From the NCBI GenBank assembly GCA_902551185.1, contig CACDCN010000010.1, positions 1-41,611 of the forward strand: a DNA stretch of 41,611 nucleotides, in the 5' to 3' direction. Below are positions 1-9,558 of the stretch, in pieces. The notes beneath the pieces are model-generated. The model had not been told where the DNA came from, searched no databases, and saw only the letters and a list, made by a program, of their open reading frames with translations. The stretch comes from an uncultured SAR86 cluster bacterium (lineage in GTDB: Bacteria > Pseudomonadota > Gammaproteobacteria > Magnimaribacterales > D2472). Position 1 is the first letter of the stretch. Each line of letters starts with the position of its first letter. The translations under genes and the position numbers were made by a program.

Positions 1-1
1 T

Positions 2-238
2 GAAAATATAGAATCTATGTTGATTCATAGCCAATCTTTAGATGACATTAAGGATTTTATTAATACTATGCCTGAGGCATTAAAAACTGCATTCACACTA
101 AGGGAATCCGAGGGAAAAAGTTATGAGGAGATAAGTATAATTACTGAAACTCCAATAGGGACAGTTAGATCAAGGATATTTAGAGCTAGAGAATCAATAG
201 TAGACTTTATGAAGAAGGAGTTAATCAGCAATGAATGA
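2..238 (+). CDS. rpoE: ECF sigma factor RpoE, C-terminal part (truncated by window edge)
   Basis: The reading frame is open to the left edge, so only about the last 78 residues are present. They form sigma region 4: the helix-turn-helix runs through SYEEISIITETPIGTVRSRI and is followed by FRARESI, the pattern of gammaproteobacterial RpoE/AlgU. This region contacts the -35 element of envelope-stress promoters. The stop codon overlaps the next gene by 8 nt. That neighbour encodes its likely anti-sigma factor, and a Do-type protease follows, so the three genes form the classic sigma-E operon. Region 2 lies outside the window and cannot be judged. Confidence 0.93.
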   Translation, partial: ENIESMLIHSQSLDDIKDFINTMPEALKTAFTLRESEGKSYEEISIITETPIGTVRSRIFRARESIVDFMKKELISNE

Positions 239-917
239 TATTAAAGAAAAGATATCAGCCTTATATGATGGTGAATTAGATCATAATGAAATCGATGATT
301 TATTAAAAATTATTTATAAAGACCCTAATTTACAAGAGCAATTGTCTTTATATGGTTTGGCTGGGCTAGCAGTTCATCAAGATGAAAACAATATAGTCTC
401 AATAGATTCAGTCAATCGAGAAAACAAGTCTATTTTTTCAAACCTATGGTTTAGCAATGGCTTAACAGCCGCAGCTTCTATACTATTGACTCTCTTTATC
501 ATTAATAATGTTGATATTTCGAGAATGAATATCAGCGAAGACTCAACAAATAAAATAGCTTCTGCAATTAATAGTAGAGAGGCAAAAGATATAGCTGAAA
601 GATCTGAAGAGTATTTAATAGACCATATACTAAATGTTATAAACGATCCAAATTATATGAATGCACAAGAATCTATAGATCTTAGAAATGTTGGTTTTAG
701 GCATAATGTGGCTGGTGGATATAAATACTCTAATGGTAAAGAAAACTTTCAATTACGTGTTGAAAAAAAGAATTTAGGCCTTAAAAAAATTAGATATTGG
801 GAACATGGAAAGAAAATGATTTATGTTGTACCTTTGTCTGATGGTAGAGTGGTTACTCTATATGGTAATATCTCAGCCTCATCTGCTAGAAATATTGCAG
901 AATCGTTAACTAAGTAA
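231..917 (+). CDS. rseA: RseA-type anti-sigma factor with RseB/MucB-like C-terminal domain
   Basis: This 228-residue protein would hold RpoE inactive at the membrane. Residues 1-60 resemble the cytoplasmic anti-sigma domain of RseA/MucA (ISALYDGELD near the N terminus). One membrane span lies at about 76-94. The periplasmic part ends (about 148-228) in a stretch resembling the C-terminal domain of RseB/MucB: a YSNGKENFQLRV strand like YSDGLFSFSV of E. coli RseB, then VTLYGNISASSARNIAESL like ITIVGELPPQTAKRIAENI. The LolA-like N-terminal domain of RseB is absent, and no separate rseB lies before the protease gene 6 nt downstream. The anti-sigma call is supported by context. The fusion is my reading of motif similarity, not a computed alignment. 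Confidence 0.8.
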   Translation: MNDIKEKISALYDGELDHNEIDDLLKIIYKDPNLQEQLSLYGLAGLAVHQDENNIVSIDSVNRENKSIFSNLWFSNGLTAAASILLTLFIINNVDISRMNISEDSTNKIASAINSREAKDIAERSEEYLIDHILNVINDPNYMNAQESIDLRNVGFRHNVAGGYKYSNGKENFQLRVEKKNLGLKKIRYWEHGKKMIYVVPLSDGRVVTLYGNISASSARNIAESLTK

Positions 918-923
918 ATTATT

Positions 924-2327
924 ATGAATAAGATTTTTTTTAAAAACTATTTTTTATTATTTTTACTAATTCTATCGTCTAATTTTTTACTATCAGCATT
1001 ACCAGACAACATATCTGAATTAGTTGATGAGTCTGCACCAGCAGTAGTAAATATCACAGCAAAGAAGGAAGTCTCTCAAAGGTCTTCTTATGGATATGGC
1101 GGCATACCTGATGAAATGTTAGAAAGATTTGGCATTCCAAGAGAATTTAGAGAAATGCCTCAGCAAAAAAGAGAAGCAATTTCATACGGGTCAGGATTTA
1201 TCCTAAAAGATAATTACATTATGACAAATTTTCATGTTGTTGAAGACTCAACAGATGTTACTGTTTCACTTTCTGATAGAAGAGAGTTTTCTGCAGAGGT
1301 AATAGGTGTTGATCCTTTATCAGATTTGGCAGTACTTGAGGTTAAAGGTAGGAATTTACCAACAGTTGATGTAGGTAATAGTGATGATCTTAAGGTTGGG
1401 GATTGGGTTATAGCAATAGGATCACCATTTAGCTTTGATTTTTCAGTAACCGCAGGAATTGTTAGCGCCAAAGGGAGAAGTATTCAAAATAATAATATTG
1501 GTAACTATGTGCCTTTCTTACAAACAGATGTTGCCATAAATCCAGGTAACTCTGGAGGACCTTTATTTAATTTAGATGGAGAGGTTGTAGGCATTAATTC
1601 ACAAATTTATTCAAGAAGTGGCGGATATCAAGGCCTAGCATTTGCAATACCAATAAATGTTGCTGTTGACGTTGCAGAACAGATAATCACTAATGGTGAA
1701 GTAGCAAGAGGTTATCTTGGAGTAAGAATGAGTGAAGTAGATAGCGATCTTGCAGATGCGCTAGGTATGAAAAAACCATATGGCGCTTTGATTAATGATG
1801 TTGAAGAGGGTGAGTCTGCTGACGAAGCTGGCCTTATACCCGGCGACGTTATTATTGAATTTGATAAAAAAGAAATTAAGTTTAGTTCGGACCTACCTCA
1901 TGTTGTTGGTCAAATAAAACCTGACACCAAGGCATTTGCAAAAATTATTAGAGATGGGGAAGAAATTACACTTGAATTCACACTAGGAGAGTTGCCTGTT
2001 AATAAAGAATCATTTGTTCCAGCTAAGACTCAATCATCTTTAGATCCTATTGGTTTAAAGGTAGCTGATATTGATAGAGATAATCCATCCATGGCCAATA
2101 TGCCAGATGGAGTAATTGTTTCTAGAGTAAATCCTAATTCTCCTGCTTCTGGGAAAGTTAATAGAGGCGATGTGATCACTATGATTCAATATAAGGGGAA
2201 AAAGTATGAGGTTATTGATGTGAACTCTTTTAACGAAGTATTGGATAACTTCTCATCAGGAAACAAAATAGCTATTCATTTAATAAGAAGTGGTAATAGA
2301 TTAATTCGTTCCATAACACTTAATTAA
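924..2327 (+). CDS. mucD: Do-type periplasmic serine protease (DegP/MucD family)
   Basis: This is a 467-residue HtrA family protease and chaperone that degrades misfolded envelope proteins. A signal peptide covers about residues 1-25. The trypsin-like domain carries the full catalytic triad: H104 (TNFHVVE), D134 (SDLAVL) and S210 (GNSGGPL), nearly the same numbering as DegP. Two PDZ domains follow, at about 260-350 and 370-467. A Gln/Arg-rich loop at 50-85 corresponds to the LA loop. The gene lies 6 nt after the anti-sigma gene, so it is probably co-transcribed with rpoE and induced by sigma-E. The symbol mucD is chosen from this context; degP or degQ would be equally defensible. Confidence 0.93.
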   Translation: MNKIFFKNYFLLFLLILSSNFLLSALPDNISELVDESAPAVVNITAKKEVSQRSSYGYGGIPDEMLERFGIPREFREMPQQKREAISYGSGFILKDNYIMTNFHVVEDSTDVTVSLSDRREFSAEVIGVDPLSDLAVLEVKGRNLPTVDVGNSDDLKVGDWVIAIGSPFSFDFSVTAGIVSAKGRSIQNNNIGNYVPFLQTDVAINPGNSGGPLFNLDGEVVGINSQIYSRSGGYQGLAFAIPINVAVDVAEQIITNGEVARGYLGVRMSEVDSDLADALGMKKPYGALINDVEEGESADEAGLIPGDVIIEFDKKEIKFSSDLPHVVGQIKPDTKAFAKIIRDGEEITLEFTLGELPVNKESFVPAKTQSSLDPIGLKVADIDRDNPSMANMPDGVIVSRVNPNSPASGKVNRGDVITMIQYKGKKYEVIDVNSFNEVLDNFSSGNKIAIHLIRSGNRLIRSITLN

Positions 2328-2381
2328 CATTCAATAGAATTTACTTATTTTCTTAGTTTGCTTGTAAAATAGCAGCAAATT

Positions 2382-4169
2382 ATGAAGAACATTAGGAATT
2401 TTTCAGTTATAGCGCATATCGATCATGGTAAATCTACTTTATCTGATAGATTAATAGAGTTTTGTGGAGGTCTTTCATCAAGAGAAATGGCTGAGCAAAT
2501 TCTTGATTCTATGGATATAGAAAGAGAAAGAGGTATAACCATAAAGGCACAAGCTGTATCGCTTAAATATATAAAAGATGACAATGAGTATTTGTTAAAT
2601 TTTATTGATACGCCTGGACATGTTGATTTCTCATATGAGGTCTCTAGATCTTTATCTGCCTGTGAGGGCGCACTTCTTGTTGTGGATGGATCTCAAGGGG
2701 TAGAGGCACAAACACTAGCAAATTGTTATACAGCAGTTGAGGAGGGCTTAGAAGTCGTCCCAGTTATCAATAAAATTGATTTACCTCAGGCCGAACCAGA
2801 CAGAGTTAAATCAGAAATAGAAGAAATGGTTGGTATTAACGCATTTGAGGCTCCATTGGTAAGCGCTAAAACTGGGGATGGTATCGAAACTCTATTAGAC
2901 ACCTTGGTATCAAAAATACCTTATCCAAAAGGAGACCCTGATTCTGATCTTCAGGCATTGATAATAGACTCATGGTTCGATTCCTATTTAGGAGTAGTAT
3001 CTTTAATAAGGATAAAAAATGGTTCTATAAAAATTGGACAAAAGTTTAAAATTCACTCTACTGGACAGACACATTTAGTTGATGATGTTGGTATCTTTAC
3101 TCCAAAAAAAGTTTCTAAAGATAGACTTTCTGCTGGAGAGGTAGGGTACTTAGTAGCTGGTATAAAAGACATTGCAGGAGCTCCAGTTGGAGATACTGTA
3201 ATCGAATCAAAAGATGCAAAAACTAAACCTTTACCAGGTTTTAAGAAAGTTAACCCCAAAGTATTTGCTTCTATTTTTACTCTAAACTCAGATGATTATG
3301 AAAAATTTAGAGATGCGCTATCAAAGTTAGTTCTTAATGATTCTTCATTGATATATGAGCCTGAGGTTTCTGATGCATTAGGTTTTGGTTTTAGGTGTGG
3401 TTTTTTAGGTACGCTCCATATGGAAGTAGTTCGCGAAAGATTAGAAAGAGAATATGACTTAGATTTAATATCAACCGCACCCTCGGTTGAATATGAAGTG
3501 CTTAAAACCAATGGTGAGGTCATCAAGTGTGATAATCCTTCACAATTACCTTTGCCGAATGAGATTGATGAAATAAGAGAGCCCATTGTTAATACCACAG
3601 TCATTACACCGAATGAATATGTTGGTAACATAATAACTATTTGCACTGCAAAAAGAGGTGTTCAAAAAGATATGAAGTATTTTGGCAATCAAGTATCAAT
3701 TATTTTTGAAATGCCGCTTTCTTCAGTCATTATTGATTTTTTTGACCAAATAAAGTCATCAACAAAAGGGTTTGCATCTATAGAATATTCTCTCATTGGA
3801 TTTCAAAAGTCAGATTTAACCAAAATTGATGTTTTAATAAATAATCAGAAGATTGATGCGTTATCAATGATTGTTCATAAATCCTTTTCTACATCCAAGG
3901 CTAGAGAAATAGCTAAAAATCTACAGAAATTAATTCCTAGACAAATGTTTGATGTTCCAATTCAAGTTGCTCTTGGTGCTAAAATTATCTCAAGAGAAAC
4001 CGTTAAAGCTTATAGAAAGAATGTAACAGCTAAACTTTATGGCGGTGATGTAACAAGAAAAATGAAATTACTTGAAAAACAAAAGCAAGGAAAGAAGAAA
4101 ATGAAACAAATTGGTAAGGTTTCTATTCCGCAAGATGCATTTTTAAATTATTTTAGCTCTGATGATTAA
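2382..4169 (+). CDS. lepA: Elongation factor 4 (LepA)
   Basis: This 595-residue translational GTPase acts on ribosomes and affects translocation and 30S biogenesis. The G1 motif AHIDHGKST lies at about 10-18, followed by DTPGHVD (G3) and NKIDLP (G4). The LepA-specific C-terminal domain ends in [20 protein letters not shown], which contacts tRNA and the ribosome. Its length matches the E. coli protein (599). No Shine-Dalgarno is visible. A TAAAAT hexamer at 2365-2370 could be a -10 element leaving only a few nucleotides of leader. It is the first gene of the compact run to 11354 and overlaps lepB, as in most gammaproteobacteria. Confidence 0.98.
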   Translation: MKNIRNFSVIAHIDHGKSTLSDRLIEFCGGLSSREMAEQILDSMDIERERGITIKAQAVSLKYIKDDNEYLLNFIDTPGHVDFSYEVSRSLSACEGALLVVDGSQGVEAQTLANCYTAVEEGLEVVPVINKIDLPQAEPDRVKSEIEEMVGINAFEAPLVSAKTGDGIETLLDTLVSKIPYPKGDPDSDLQALIIDSWFDSYLGVVSLIRIKNGSIKIGQKFKIHSTGQTHLVDDVGIFTPKKVSKDRLSAGEVGYLVAGIKDIAGAPVGDTVIESKDAKTKPLPGFKKVNPKVFASIFTLNSDDYEKFRDALSKLVLNDSSLIYEPEVSDALGFGFRCGFLGTLHMEVVRERLEREYDLDLISTAPSVEYEVLKTNGEVIKCDNPSQLPLPNEIDEIREPIVNTTVITPNEYVGNIITICTAKRGVQKDMKYFGNQVSIIFEMPLSSVIIDFFDQIKSSTKGFASIEYSLIGFQKSDLTKIDVLINNQKIDALSMIVHKSFSTSKAREIAKNLQKLIPRQMFDVPIQVALGAKIISRETVKAYRKNVTAKLYGGDVTRKMKLLEKQKQGKKKMKQIGKVSIPQDAFLNYFSSDD

Positions 4170-5082
4170 TATGATTACTGACCCATTATTTATTCTTGGT
4201 TTAACTGGAATGTCTATATGTTTAATAAGCTGGATCAGGTTTAATATTAATAATGAAGATGTTGAGCCATTAGTTGTTAAGTATATTTCAACGATCAGTT
4301 TAATATCTGGAGTAGCATTATTATTAAGTATATTTTATAACTCTGGTGACCTAGGCATTGTTTTGCTGGCCGGTTCTATAGTTGCATTCATAGTTATGTT
4401 AATTGGCTATTATTTTAAAAATACTGAGGTTACATTAACTGCTAGAGGTTATTTCATACCAGTACTATTGATCTTTATTCTTAGAACATTTATTTATGAG
4501 CCTTATCAGATTCCATCTGGATCAATGGAGCCCCAATTAGAAAAAGGCGATTTTTTATTAGTAAATAAGTATGCTTATGGAATCAAGGTAAACAGAATAG
4601 GTATGCCTAATTTTTTAAGAGCTGAGCCTCAATATGGTGATGCAGTTGTGCTGATTCCTCCGCATAACCCCGTACCATTTATTAAACGTTTAATCGGTAA
4701 ACCAGGCGATACAATAAGAATAATAAATAAACAGTTATATGTGAATGGCAAAGTTTTAAAGAGAATGCCAGTCAAATCAGAACAAATAATAATTCAAAAA
4801 AGGAAATTTACAGCTGATTTATATTCTGAAAACCATGATTCCACCGAATATGTTGTACGAAATATTAGAGGGATAAATAAACAAGCCCCTCAAGAGTGGG
4901 TTGTTCCAGAAGGTCATTATTTTGTCATGGGAGATAATCGAGATAATTCTAATGATAGTACTAAATGGGATTTTGCATATGTCCCGAGAGAGAACTTTTT
5001 TGGAAGAGCAGATTATTTATGGATGACATGGGAATGTTGGACTTGCTTACCAACATTTAAAAAGGCTGGAAAGGTTAATTAA
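4162..5082 (+). CDS. lepB: Signal peptidase I
   Basis: This inner-membrane protease removes signal peptides from Sec-exported proteins. The 306-residue protein has several N-terminal hydrophobic segments (about 8-25, 41-60, 63-85, 97-110). Box B holds the nucleophile in PSGSMEP (S121), and the general base is in [11 protein letters not shown] (K175). Box E is [10 protein letters not shown] near the C terminus. The start at 4162 overlaps lepA by 8 nt; an ATG at 4171, directly after the lepA stop, is equally possible. Neither has a clear Shine-Dalgarno, so translation probably depends on coupling to lepA. Confidence 0.96.
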   Translation: MINMITDPLFILGLTGMSICLISWIRFNINNEDVEPLVVKYISTISLISGVALLLSIFYNSGDLGIVLLAGSIVAFIVMLIGYYFKNTEVTLTARGYFIPVLLIFILRTFIYEPYQIPSGSMEPQLEKGDFLLVNKYAYGIKVNRIGMPNFLRAEPQYGDAVVLIPPHNPVPFIKRLIGKPGDTIRIINKQLYVNGKVLKRMPVKSEQIIIQKRKFTADLYSENHDSTEYVVRNIRGINKQAPQEWVVPEGHYFVMGDNRDNSNDSTKWDFAYVPRENFFGRADYLWMTWECWTCLPTFKKAGKVN

Positions 5083-5741
5083 TGTCGTTAATAGGTCTTC
5101 AAAAAAAACTTCAATATGAATTTAACAATAAAGAGTTACTTGAACTTGCTTTAGTGCACAAAAGCTCAAACAATTCTTTAAATAATGAGAGATTAGAATT
5201 TTTAGGAGATACGATTCTTAATTCAGTTATCTCTCAGTATCTTTTTGAAAAATTTCCTCATGAAAAAGAAGGATTACTTACCAGAATGCGATCGCATCTT
5301 GTCAAAGGTGAAACTCTTACAAATAAAGCAAATGAAATAGGTTTAATTGATTTTATAAGATTATCTAAAGGCACAGCAAATCTATCTGAAAATAGAAAAC
5401 ATTCAATACTAGAGGGTTCAATTGAATCAATCATTGGAGCAGTTTTCCTTGATAGCTCCTGGAGTGGTGCGCATGATTTAATCCTTCATTTATTTGAAAA
5501 AGAGTTATCAGCAATAGAATCAAACCAAGAATTTAGAGACTCAAAGACTGAATTACAAGAATTATTACAATCTAAAAAATCTGAACTACCTAAATATGTG
5601 ACTAAAGAATCAACAAATGGTTTTGAGAGCTCTATAAAGTTAGGTAATAAATCTTATGAAGGATACGGAAATTCTAAAAGACAAGCTGAAATTGCTGTTG
5701 CAAAAGTAGCTTTAGATAATTTGAAATCTAACAATGATTAA
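5082..5741 (+). CDS. rnc: Ribonuclease III (one catalytic Asp replaced by Gly)
   Basis: This double-strand RNA endonuclease processes rRNA precursors and some mRNAs. The 219-residue protein has an RNase III domain (about 1-145) with the signature NERLEFLGD (E36, E39, D43), and a double-stranded RNA-binding domain from about 150 ending in KRQAEIAVAKVALDNL. The second metal site reads ILEGSIESIIGA. E115 (E117 in E. coli) is kept, but G112 stands where E. coli has D114. The codon is GGT and the flanks align without gaps. Start and lepB stop share TAATG. The family call is firm; whether the substitution lowers activity is unknown. Confidence 0.96.
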   Translation: MSLIGLQKKLQYEFNNKELLELALVHKSSNNSLNNERLEFLGDTILNSVISQYLFEKFPHEKEGLLTRMRSHLVKGETLTNKANEIGLIDFIRLSKGTANLSENRKHSILEGSIESIIGAVFLDSSWSGAHDLILHLFEKELSAIESNQEFRDSKTELQELLQSKKSELPKYVTKESTNGFESSIKLGNKSYEGYGNSKRQAEIAVAKVALDNLKSNND

Positions 5742-6642
5742 AGAATATTGTGGATATATTTCTATAGTTGGCAAACCCAATGTAGGCAAATCAACAATAA
5801 TTAATTCAATACTTGAAAAAAAAGTATCAATAACCTCTAGAAAATCGCAGACCACTAGAAATAATATTCTTGGAATCAAAACAGTTGGCAATAAACAAAT
5901 GATTTTTATTGATACCCCAGGCATGCATGTTAAGTCAAAAAAAACAATGAATAAGATTTTAAATAAATCAGCTCAAAGCATAATTGAAGATTCAGATATT
6001 GTTCTTTTTGTGCTCCAAAGATTATCTTTAGATAAAGAAGACCAATTAATTATTGAAAAGTTAAAAGAAAGTGAACAAAAGACTATTTGTGTCATAAATA
6101 AGATAGATCAAATAGAGGATAAAGATAAGCTATTGCCTTTAATAGATAAGCTCTCATCGCAATACCCATTTATTGAAATATTATTAGTTTCTGCTAAAAC
6201 GAATGATGGTATGGGGGATCTAGTTGAGACTATCAAAAGTCATTTACCAGAAAATCAGCATATGTATGATGAAAATTTTCAAATAAATACTTCAGAAGAT
6301 AAATTTATGATTTCTGAGCTAATTAGAGAGAAAATTATAAGAAGACTTGGTGATGAGTTGCCTCATGATACGTTTGTAAAAATCGATGATATAAACAATA
6401 AAACCGATATTGTTGAGGTATATGCGACTATTTTTGTTAATAGGCAATCCCAAAAACAAATTGTTATAGGTGCGGGAGGAAAAATTTTAAAGAATATAGG
6501 AGAACAGTCTAGAATCGACATAGAAGAATACTTAAATAAGAAAGTATTTTTAAAAACGTGGGTTAAAGTAAAAAAGAATTGGAATACAGATTCAAATTTT
6601 ATTCAAAGCCTTGGAGTAGGTAATAATTATGAGTCAAAGTAA
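5734..6642 (+). CDS. era: GTPase Era
   Basis: Era binds the 3' end of 16S rRNA and helps 30S subunit maturation. The 302-residue protein has G1 GKPNVGKST near residue 12, G3 DTPGMH and G4 NKIDQ in the GTPase domain, then a C-terminal KH RNA-binding domain including VIGAGGKILKNIG and ending with KVFLKTWVKVKKNW. Length and order match E. coli Era (301). It overlaps rnc by 8 nt and recO by 14 nt, implying tight translational coupling of the rnc-era-recO segment. Confidence 0.97.
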   Translation: MIKEYCGYISIVGKPNVGKSTIINSILEKKVSITSRKSQTTRNNILGIKTVGNKQMIFIDTPGMHVKSKKTMNKILNKSAQSIIEDSDIVLFVLQRLSLDKEDQLIIEKLKESEQKTICVINKIDQIEDKDKLLPLIDKLSSQYPFIEILLVSAKTNDGMGDLVETIKSHLPENQHMYDENFQINTSEDKFMISELIREKIIRRLGDELPHDTFVKIDDINNKTDIVEVYATIFVNRQSQKQIVIGAGGKILKNIGEQSRIDIEEYLNKKVFLKTWVKVKKNWNTDSNFIQSLGVGNNYESK

Positions 6643-7324
6643 CTCAGATGAATGTTTTCTTCTTCATCAAAGATCATATGGCGAAACCAGCATAATTGTT
6701 GAGGCTTTTACAAAGAACCATGGAAAAATGTCCCTCATTGCCAAGGGAGCAAAAAAACCTAAATCAAAATTTTTTGGTTATTTAACTCCATTTCATAAAT
6801 TATCAATAACTTACTCGGGCAGATCTGAGCTTAAAACATTAACCAGTATAGACAGAGATCTATCGTCACAAGCAAATACTATGACAAAAACTAGTTATAG
6901 TCTTTTATATATCAATGAGCTATTAATAAAACTATTACCAAAAGATGCAACCCAACAAGACCTATTCTTGTTATATGAAAAATTTTTAGCAGATGTTAGG
7001 GCTAAAAAAGATCTTGAACTAACCCTAAGACATTTTGAATTAGACTTATTAGATATGCTTGGATATGGTTTTGATTATGATATTGACATTGATAGAAATG
7101 AACCAATCGATCTAAATTCAAATTATTCATTTGTATCAGAGAAAGGTTTTCGCAGATCTAATAATTCTGATTTCTCAGGAAAAGATATCTCTAATATTAA
7201 AAATAGAAACCTTGATGCGGTACCAAAGAAGTATTTGAAAGAAATAACTACGAAAGCAATTAATTATTGTATGGATGGAAAGGATCTAGCAAGCAGAGAG
7301 ATTTTTAAATCAATTAAACAATGA
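6629..7324 (+). CDS. recO: DNA repair protein RecO
   Basis: RecO loads RecA onto SSB-coated single-stranded DNA in the RecFOR pathway. The 231-residue protein starts with the OB-fold pattern of the family (FLLHQRSYGETSIIVEAFTKNHG, then LIAKGAKKPKS) and continues into the helical domain (LYINELLIKLLP; LRHFELDLLDMLGYGFDYD). No Cys4 zinc finger is seen, as in E. coli. The start overlaps era by 14 nt, and the stop shares ATGA with acpS. In many gammaproteobacteria pdxJ lies between recO and acpS; here it is absent. Confidence 0.93.
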   Translation: MSQSNSDECFLLHQRSYGETSIIVEAFTKNHGKMSLIAKGAKKPKSKFFGYLTPFHKLSITYSGRSELKTLTSIDRDLSSQANTMTKTSYSLLYINELLIKLLPKDATQQDLFLLYEKFLADVRAKKDLELTLRHFELDLLDMLGYGFDYDIDIDRNEPIDLNSNYSFVSEKGFRRSNNSDFSGKDISNIKNRNLDAVPKKYLKEITTKAINYCMDGKDLASREIFKSIKQ

Positions 7325-7698
7325 TATTTGGAATAGGCACAGACATAGTAGATATTAATAGAATCAAAAGTATGGATTCATTAAGTACTTTTGCTAATAA
7401 AATTCTTTCTGAAAATGAAATAAAGGTATTTAGTGATTTAAAAGAAGGAAAACAAGCCACATATCTTTCTAAACAATTTGCTGGCAAAGAGGCAATCTCT
7501 AAAGCAATCGGTACTGGAATTTCTGGAGATATTAAATTTAAAGAAATTGAAATACTTCGAGATGAAAGGGGAAGACCAATTTTTAATCCAATTGAAAATT
7601 TAAAAGAGATTTTAGCTAACTTGGGAATTACTAAAACACATGTTAGTCTTTCAGACGAAAAGGATTATGCTATCGCTTTTGCAATATTAGAAAAATGA
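7321..7698 (+). CDS. acpS: Holo-acyl carrier protein synthase
   Basis: AcpS transfers 4'-phosphopantetheine from CoA to acyl carrier protein, activating it for fatty acid synthesis. The 125-residue protein shows both family motifs: [12 protein letters not shown] at residues 4-15, including the metal-binding Asp, and [15 protein letters not shown] around 54-68 with the metal-binding Glu. The C terminus ([16 protein letters not shown]) fits the last strand of the fold. Its start shares ATGA with the recO stop, and its stop shares ATGA with adk. No Shine-Dalgarno is needed or seen. Confidence 0.96.
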   Translation: MIFGIGTDIVDINRIKSMDSLSTFANKILSENEIKVFSDLKEGKQATYLSKQFAGKEAISKAIGTGISGDIKFKEIEILRDERGRPIFNPIENLKEILANLGITKTHVSLSDEKDYAIAFAILEK

Positions 7699-8339
7699 AG
7701 AATATTATTTTATTAGGGCCCCCGGGAGCTGGAAAAGGAACTCAAGCAGATTTGATATGTGATTTATTTGATATTCCAAAGATTAGTACTGGCGATATGC
7801 TCAGAGAAGCTGTTGCATCTGGGAGTGAGTTAGGCATTAAAGTATCAGAAATTCTTGATAGCGGAGCTTTAGTATCTGATGAAATTATAGGATCATTGAT
7901 AGAAGATAGGCTTACGAAACCTGACTGTGTAAACGGTTCTTTGTTTGATGGAGTACCAAGAACTATTGGACAGGCTGAGCAACTTGCAGCAATGGGTATA
8001 GATTTCACGCATGTCATAGAAATTCAAGTCGCAGATGAAATCATTGTTAATAGGATGTCTGGCAGAAGGGTGCATCCAGGATCTGGTAAAAATTATCATA
8101 TCGAGTTCAATCCTCCAATGAATGAGGGAATAGATGATGATACTGGTGAACCACTTATTCAAAGGGAAGATGATAAGCCTGAAACAGTATTAAAGCGTTT
8201 AAATGTTTATCAGGAACAAACCAAACCCCTAACAGATTTTTATATGAATCTATCAAATAGCGGGACTTTAAAATTTATTAAAGTAGATGGGTCCGATTCA
8301 GTAGAGAATGTTTTTAAGAGTATTTCAGATAATTTATAA
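7695..8339 (+). CDS. adk: Adenylate kinase
   Basis: This enzyme interconverts ATP + AMP and 2 ADP in the cytoplasm. The 214-residue length is the usual one for the long (LID-containing) form. The P-loop [10 protein letters not shown] lies at residues 7-16, the AMP-binding segment STGDMLR follows, FDGVPRT is the usual DGFPR-type motif with altered order, and the LID starts at GRRVHPGSG. There are no zinc cysteines in the LID, as in other gram-negative enzymes. It overlaps acpS by 4 nt and is followed after 3 nt by a short tsaB-like gene. Confidence 0.97.
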   Translation: MKNIILLGPPGAGKGTQADLICDLFDIPKISTGDMLREAVASGSELGIKVSEILDSGALVSDEIIGSLIEDRLTKPDCVNGSLFDGVPRTIGQAEQLAAMGIDFTHVIEIQVADEIIVNRMSGRRVHPGSGKNYHIEFNPPMNEGIDDDTGEPLIQREDDKPETVLKRLNVYQEQTKPLTDFYMNLSNSGTLKFIKVDGSDSVENVFKSISDNL

Positions 8340-8342
8340 AGC

Positions 8343-8774
8343 ATGAATATTTTAGCTATGCAAAGCTCTGGGGATCAGACCTCGGTTAGCGTTATGTTAG
8401 ATGAAGAGATAAATTCTTTTTCTTTGACTCATGCAAGAAAAGACAGGCCTGATTGGAATATGTTTTTATCTAATGTCGGCTTTAAGAGAGATTTTGAACT
8501 TAAAGATATTGATTTATTTGCATTTGGAAACTCACAAAATTCTTATACCGCAACTAGAACTATTGCTAGTTACATGAAAGGTATAGCAGTTGCCTTAGGA
8601 AAACCATTGATTGTTATCGATGAAAATTCTAATGATGAACTCCAGGCAGATGTTGTTGTCAAATTGGCTAAAGAAAAATTTCTATCAGCAGGTTCAGATG
8701 CAAAAGCATTTGATCCGAATTTTGCGAATCCCACTTATTCAGAAGATATAAATTTTAAAAAATTAAATGAATGA
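8343..8774 (+). CDS. tsaB: Short, divergent TsaB-like protein
   Basis: TsaB is the non-catalytic partner of TsaD in threonylcarbamoyl-adenosine (t6A37) tRNA modification. This 143-residue protein matches the family at both ends but lacks much of the second ASKHA domain (usual length about 230). It starts MNILAMQSSGDQTSVSVMLD like the first strands of TsaB. Residues 55-90 resemble the usual ALAYGRGPGSFTGVR segment, but the conserved GPGSFTGVR is degraded to NSQNSYTATR. The end (DPNFANPTYSEDINFKK) resembles the TsaB C terminus. It sits between adk and uppP and overlaps uppP by 8 nt. The assignment rests on pattern similarity and is moderately secure. Confidence 0.68.
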   Translation: MNILAMQSSGDQTSVSVMLDEEINSFSLTHARKDRPDWNMFLSNVGFKRDFELKDIDLFAFGNSQNSYTATRTIASYMKGIAVALGKPLIVIDENSNDELQADVVVKLAKEKFLSAGSDAKAFDPNFANPTYSEDINFKKLNE

Positions 8775-9558
8775 TATTGTTTTAAGTCTAGTACTTGGGT
8801 TAATACAGGGGTTAACTGAATTTCTCCCTATTTCAAGCTCAGCACATTTATTATTACCATCTTTAATTTTAGGTACTACAGATTTAGGTTTATCCTTTGA
8901 TATAGCTGTTCATGCTGGAACATTAGTGGCTGTTATATATTTTTTTAAATCTGAGATTGTAAATATGGTTAACTCCTTTGTTGCATATGAACCTAATCTT
9001 GCAGAGTATAAAAAGTTAGCAAGCTTATTAATTGTTGCCACCCTGCCAATCGTATTAGCAGGTCTTTTATCTTCAGAGATAATCGAGCAAAGAATTTTTA
9101 ATACTTCAACTATAGCTCTAGCAAATTTATTTTTTGCATTACTTTTATTACTTGCCTTTGTTTATACAAAAGGAAACAAAACAATATATGAAATAACTAT
9201 ATATGGAGCCTTGATAATTGGACTAGTGCAATGTTTTGCTTTAATTCCAGGCGCATCAAGATCAGGAACTGCTATAACCGCAGCTCTATTTATAGGTTTA
9301 AATTTAAAAGATGCATCCAAGTTTTCATTTATGTTGGGCATACCTACAATTTTAGGTGCTCTGGTATTTCTTTTGCTTGAAATACAAACGGTTGATATTT
9401 CTTATAACTTTTTAAACCTAATAATAGGATTTTTAGTCTCAATGTTTATAGCTTTTTTTACTATAAAATATTTTCTAATTTTCATTGAGAAGATTGGAAT
9501 GGTTCCATTTGTAGCATACCGTGTAGTGCTTGGAATCGTATTATTATTATTATTTTAA
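8767..9558 (+). CDS. uppP: Undecaprenyl-diphosphatase UppP (BacA)
   Basis: This integral membrane phosphatase recycles undecaprenyl diphosphate to the monophosphate carrier used for peptidoglycan and O-antigen synthesis. The 263-residue protein has about eight hydrophobic segments. It carries both signature motifs, GLTEFLPISSSAHLLLP (residues about 14-31) and PGASRSGTAI (about 162-171), which contain the catalytic Glu/Ser/His and Arg. It overlaps the tsaB-like gene by 8 nt, and its stop is immediately followed by the ATG of rsmJ with no gap. Confidence 0.97.
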   Translation: MNDIVLSLVLGLIQGLTEFLPISSSAHLLLPSLILGTTDLGLSFDIAVHAGTLVAVIYFFKSEIVNMVNSFVAYEPNLAEYKKLASLLIVATLPIVLAGLLSSEIIEQRIFNTSTIALANLFFALLLLLAFVYTKGNKTIYEITIYGALIIGLVQCFALIPGASRSGTAITAALFIGLNLKDASKFSFMLGIPTILGALVFLLLEIQTVDISYNFLNLIIGFLVSMFIAFFTIKYFLIFIEKIGMVPFVAYRVVLGIVLLLLF

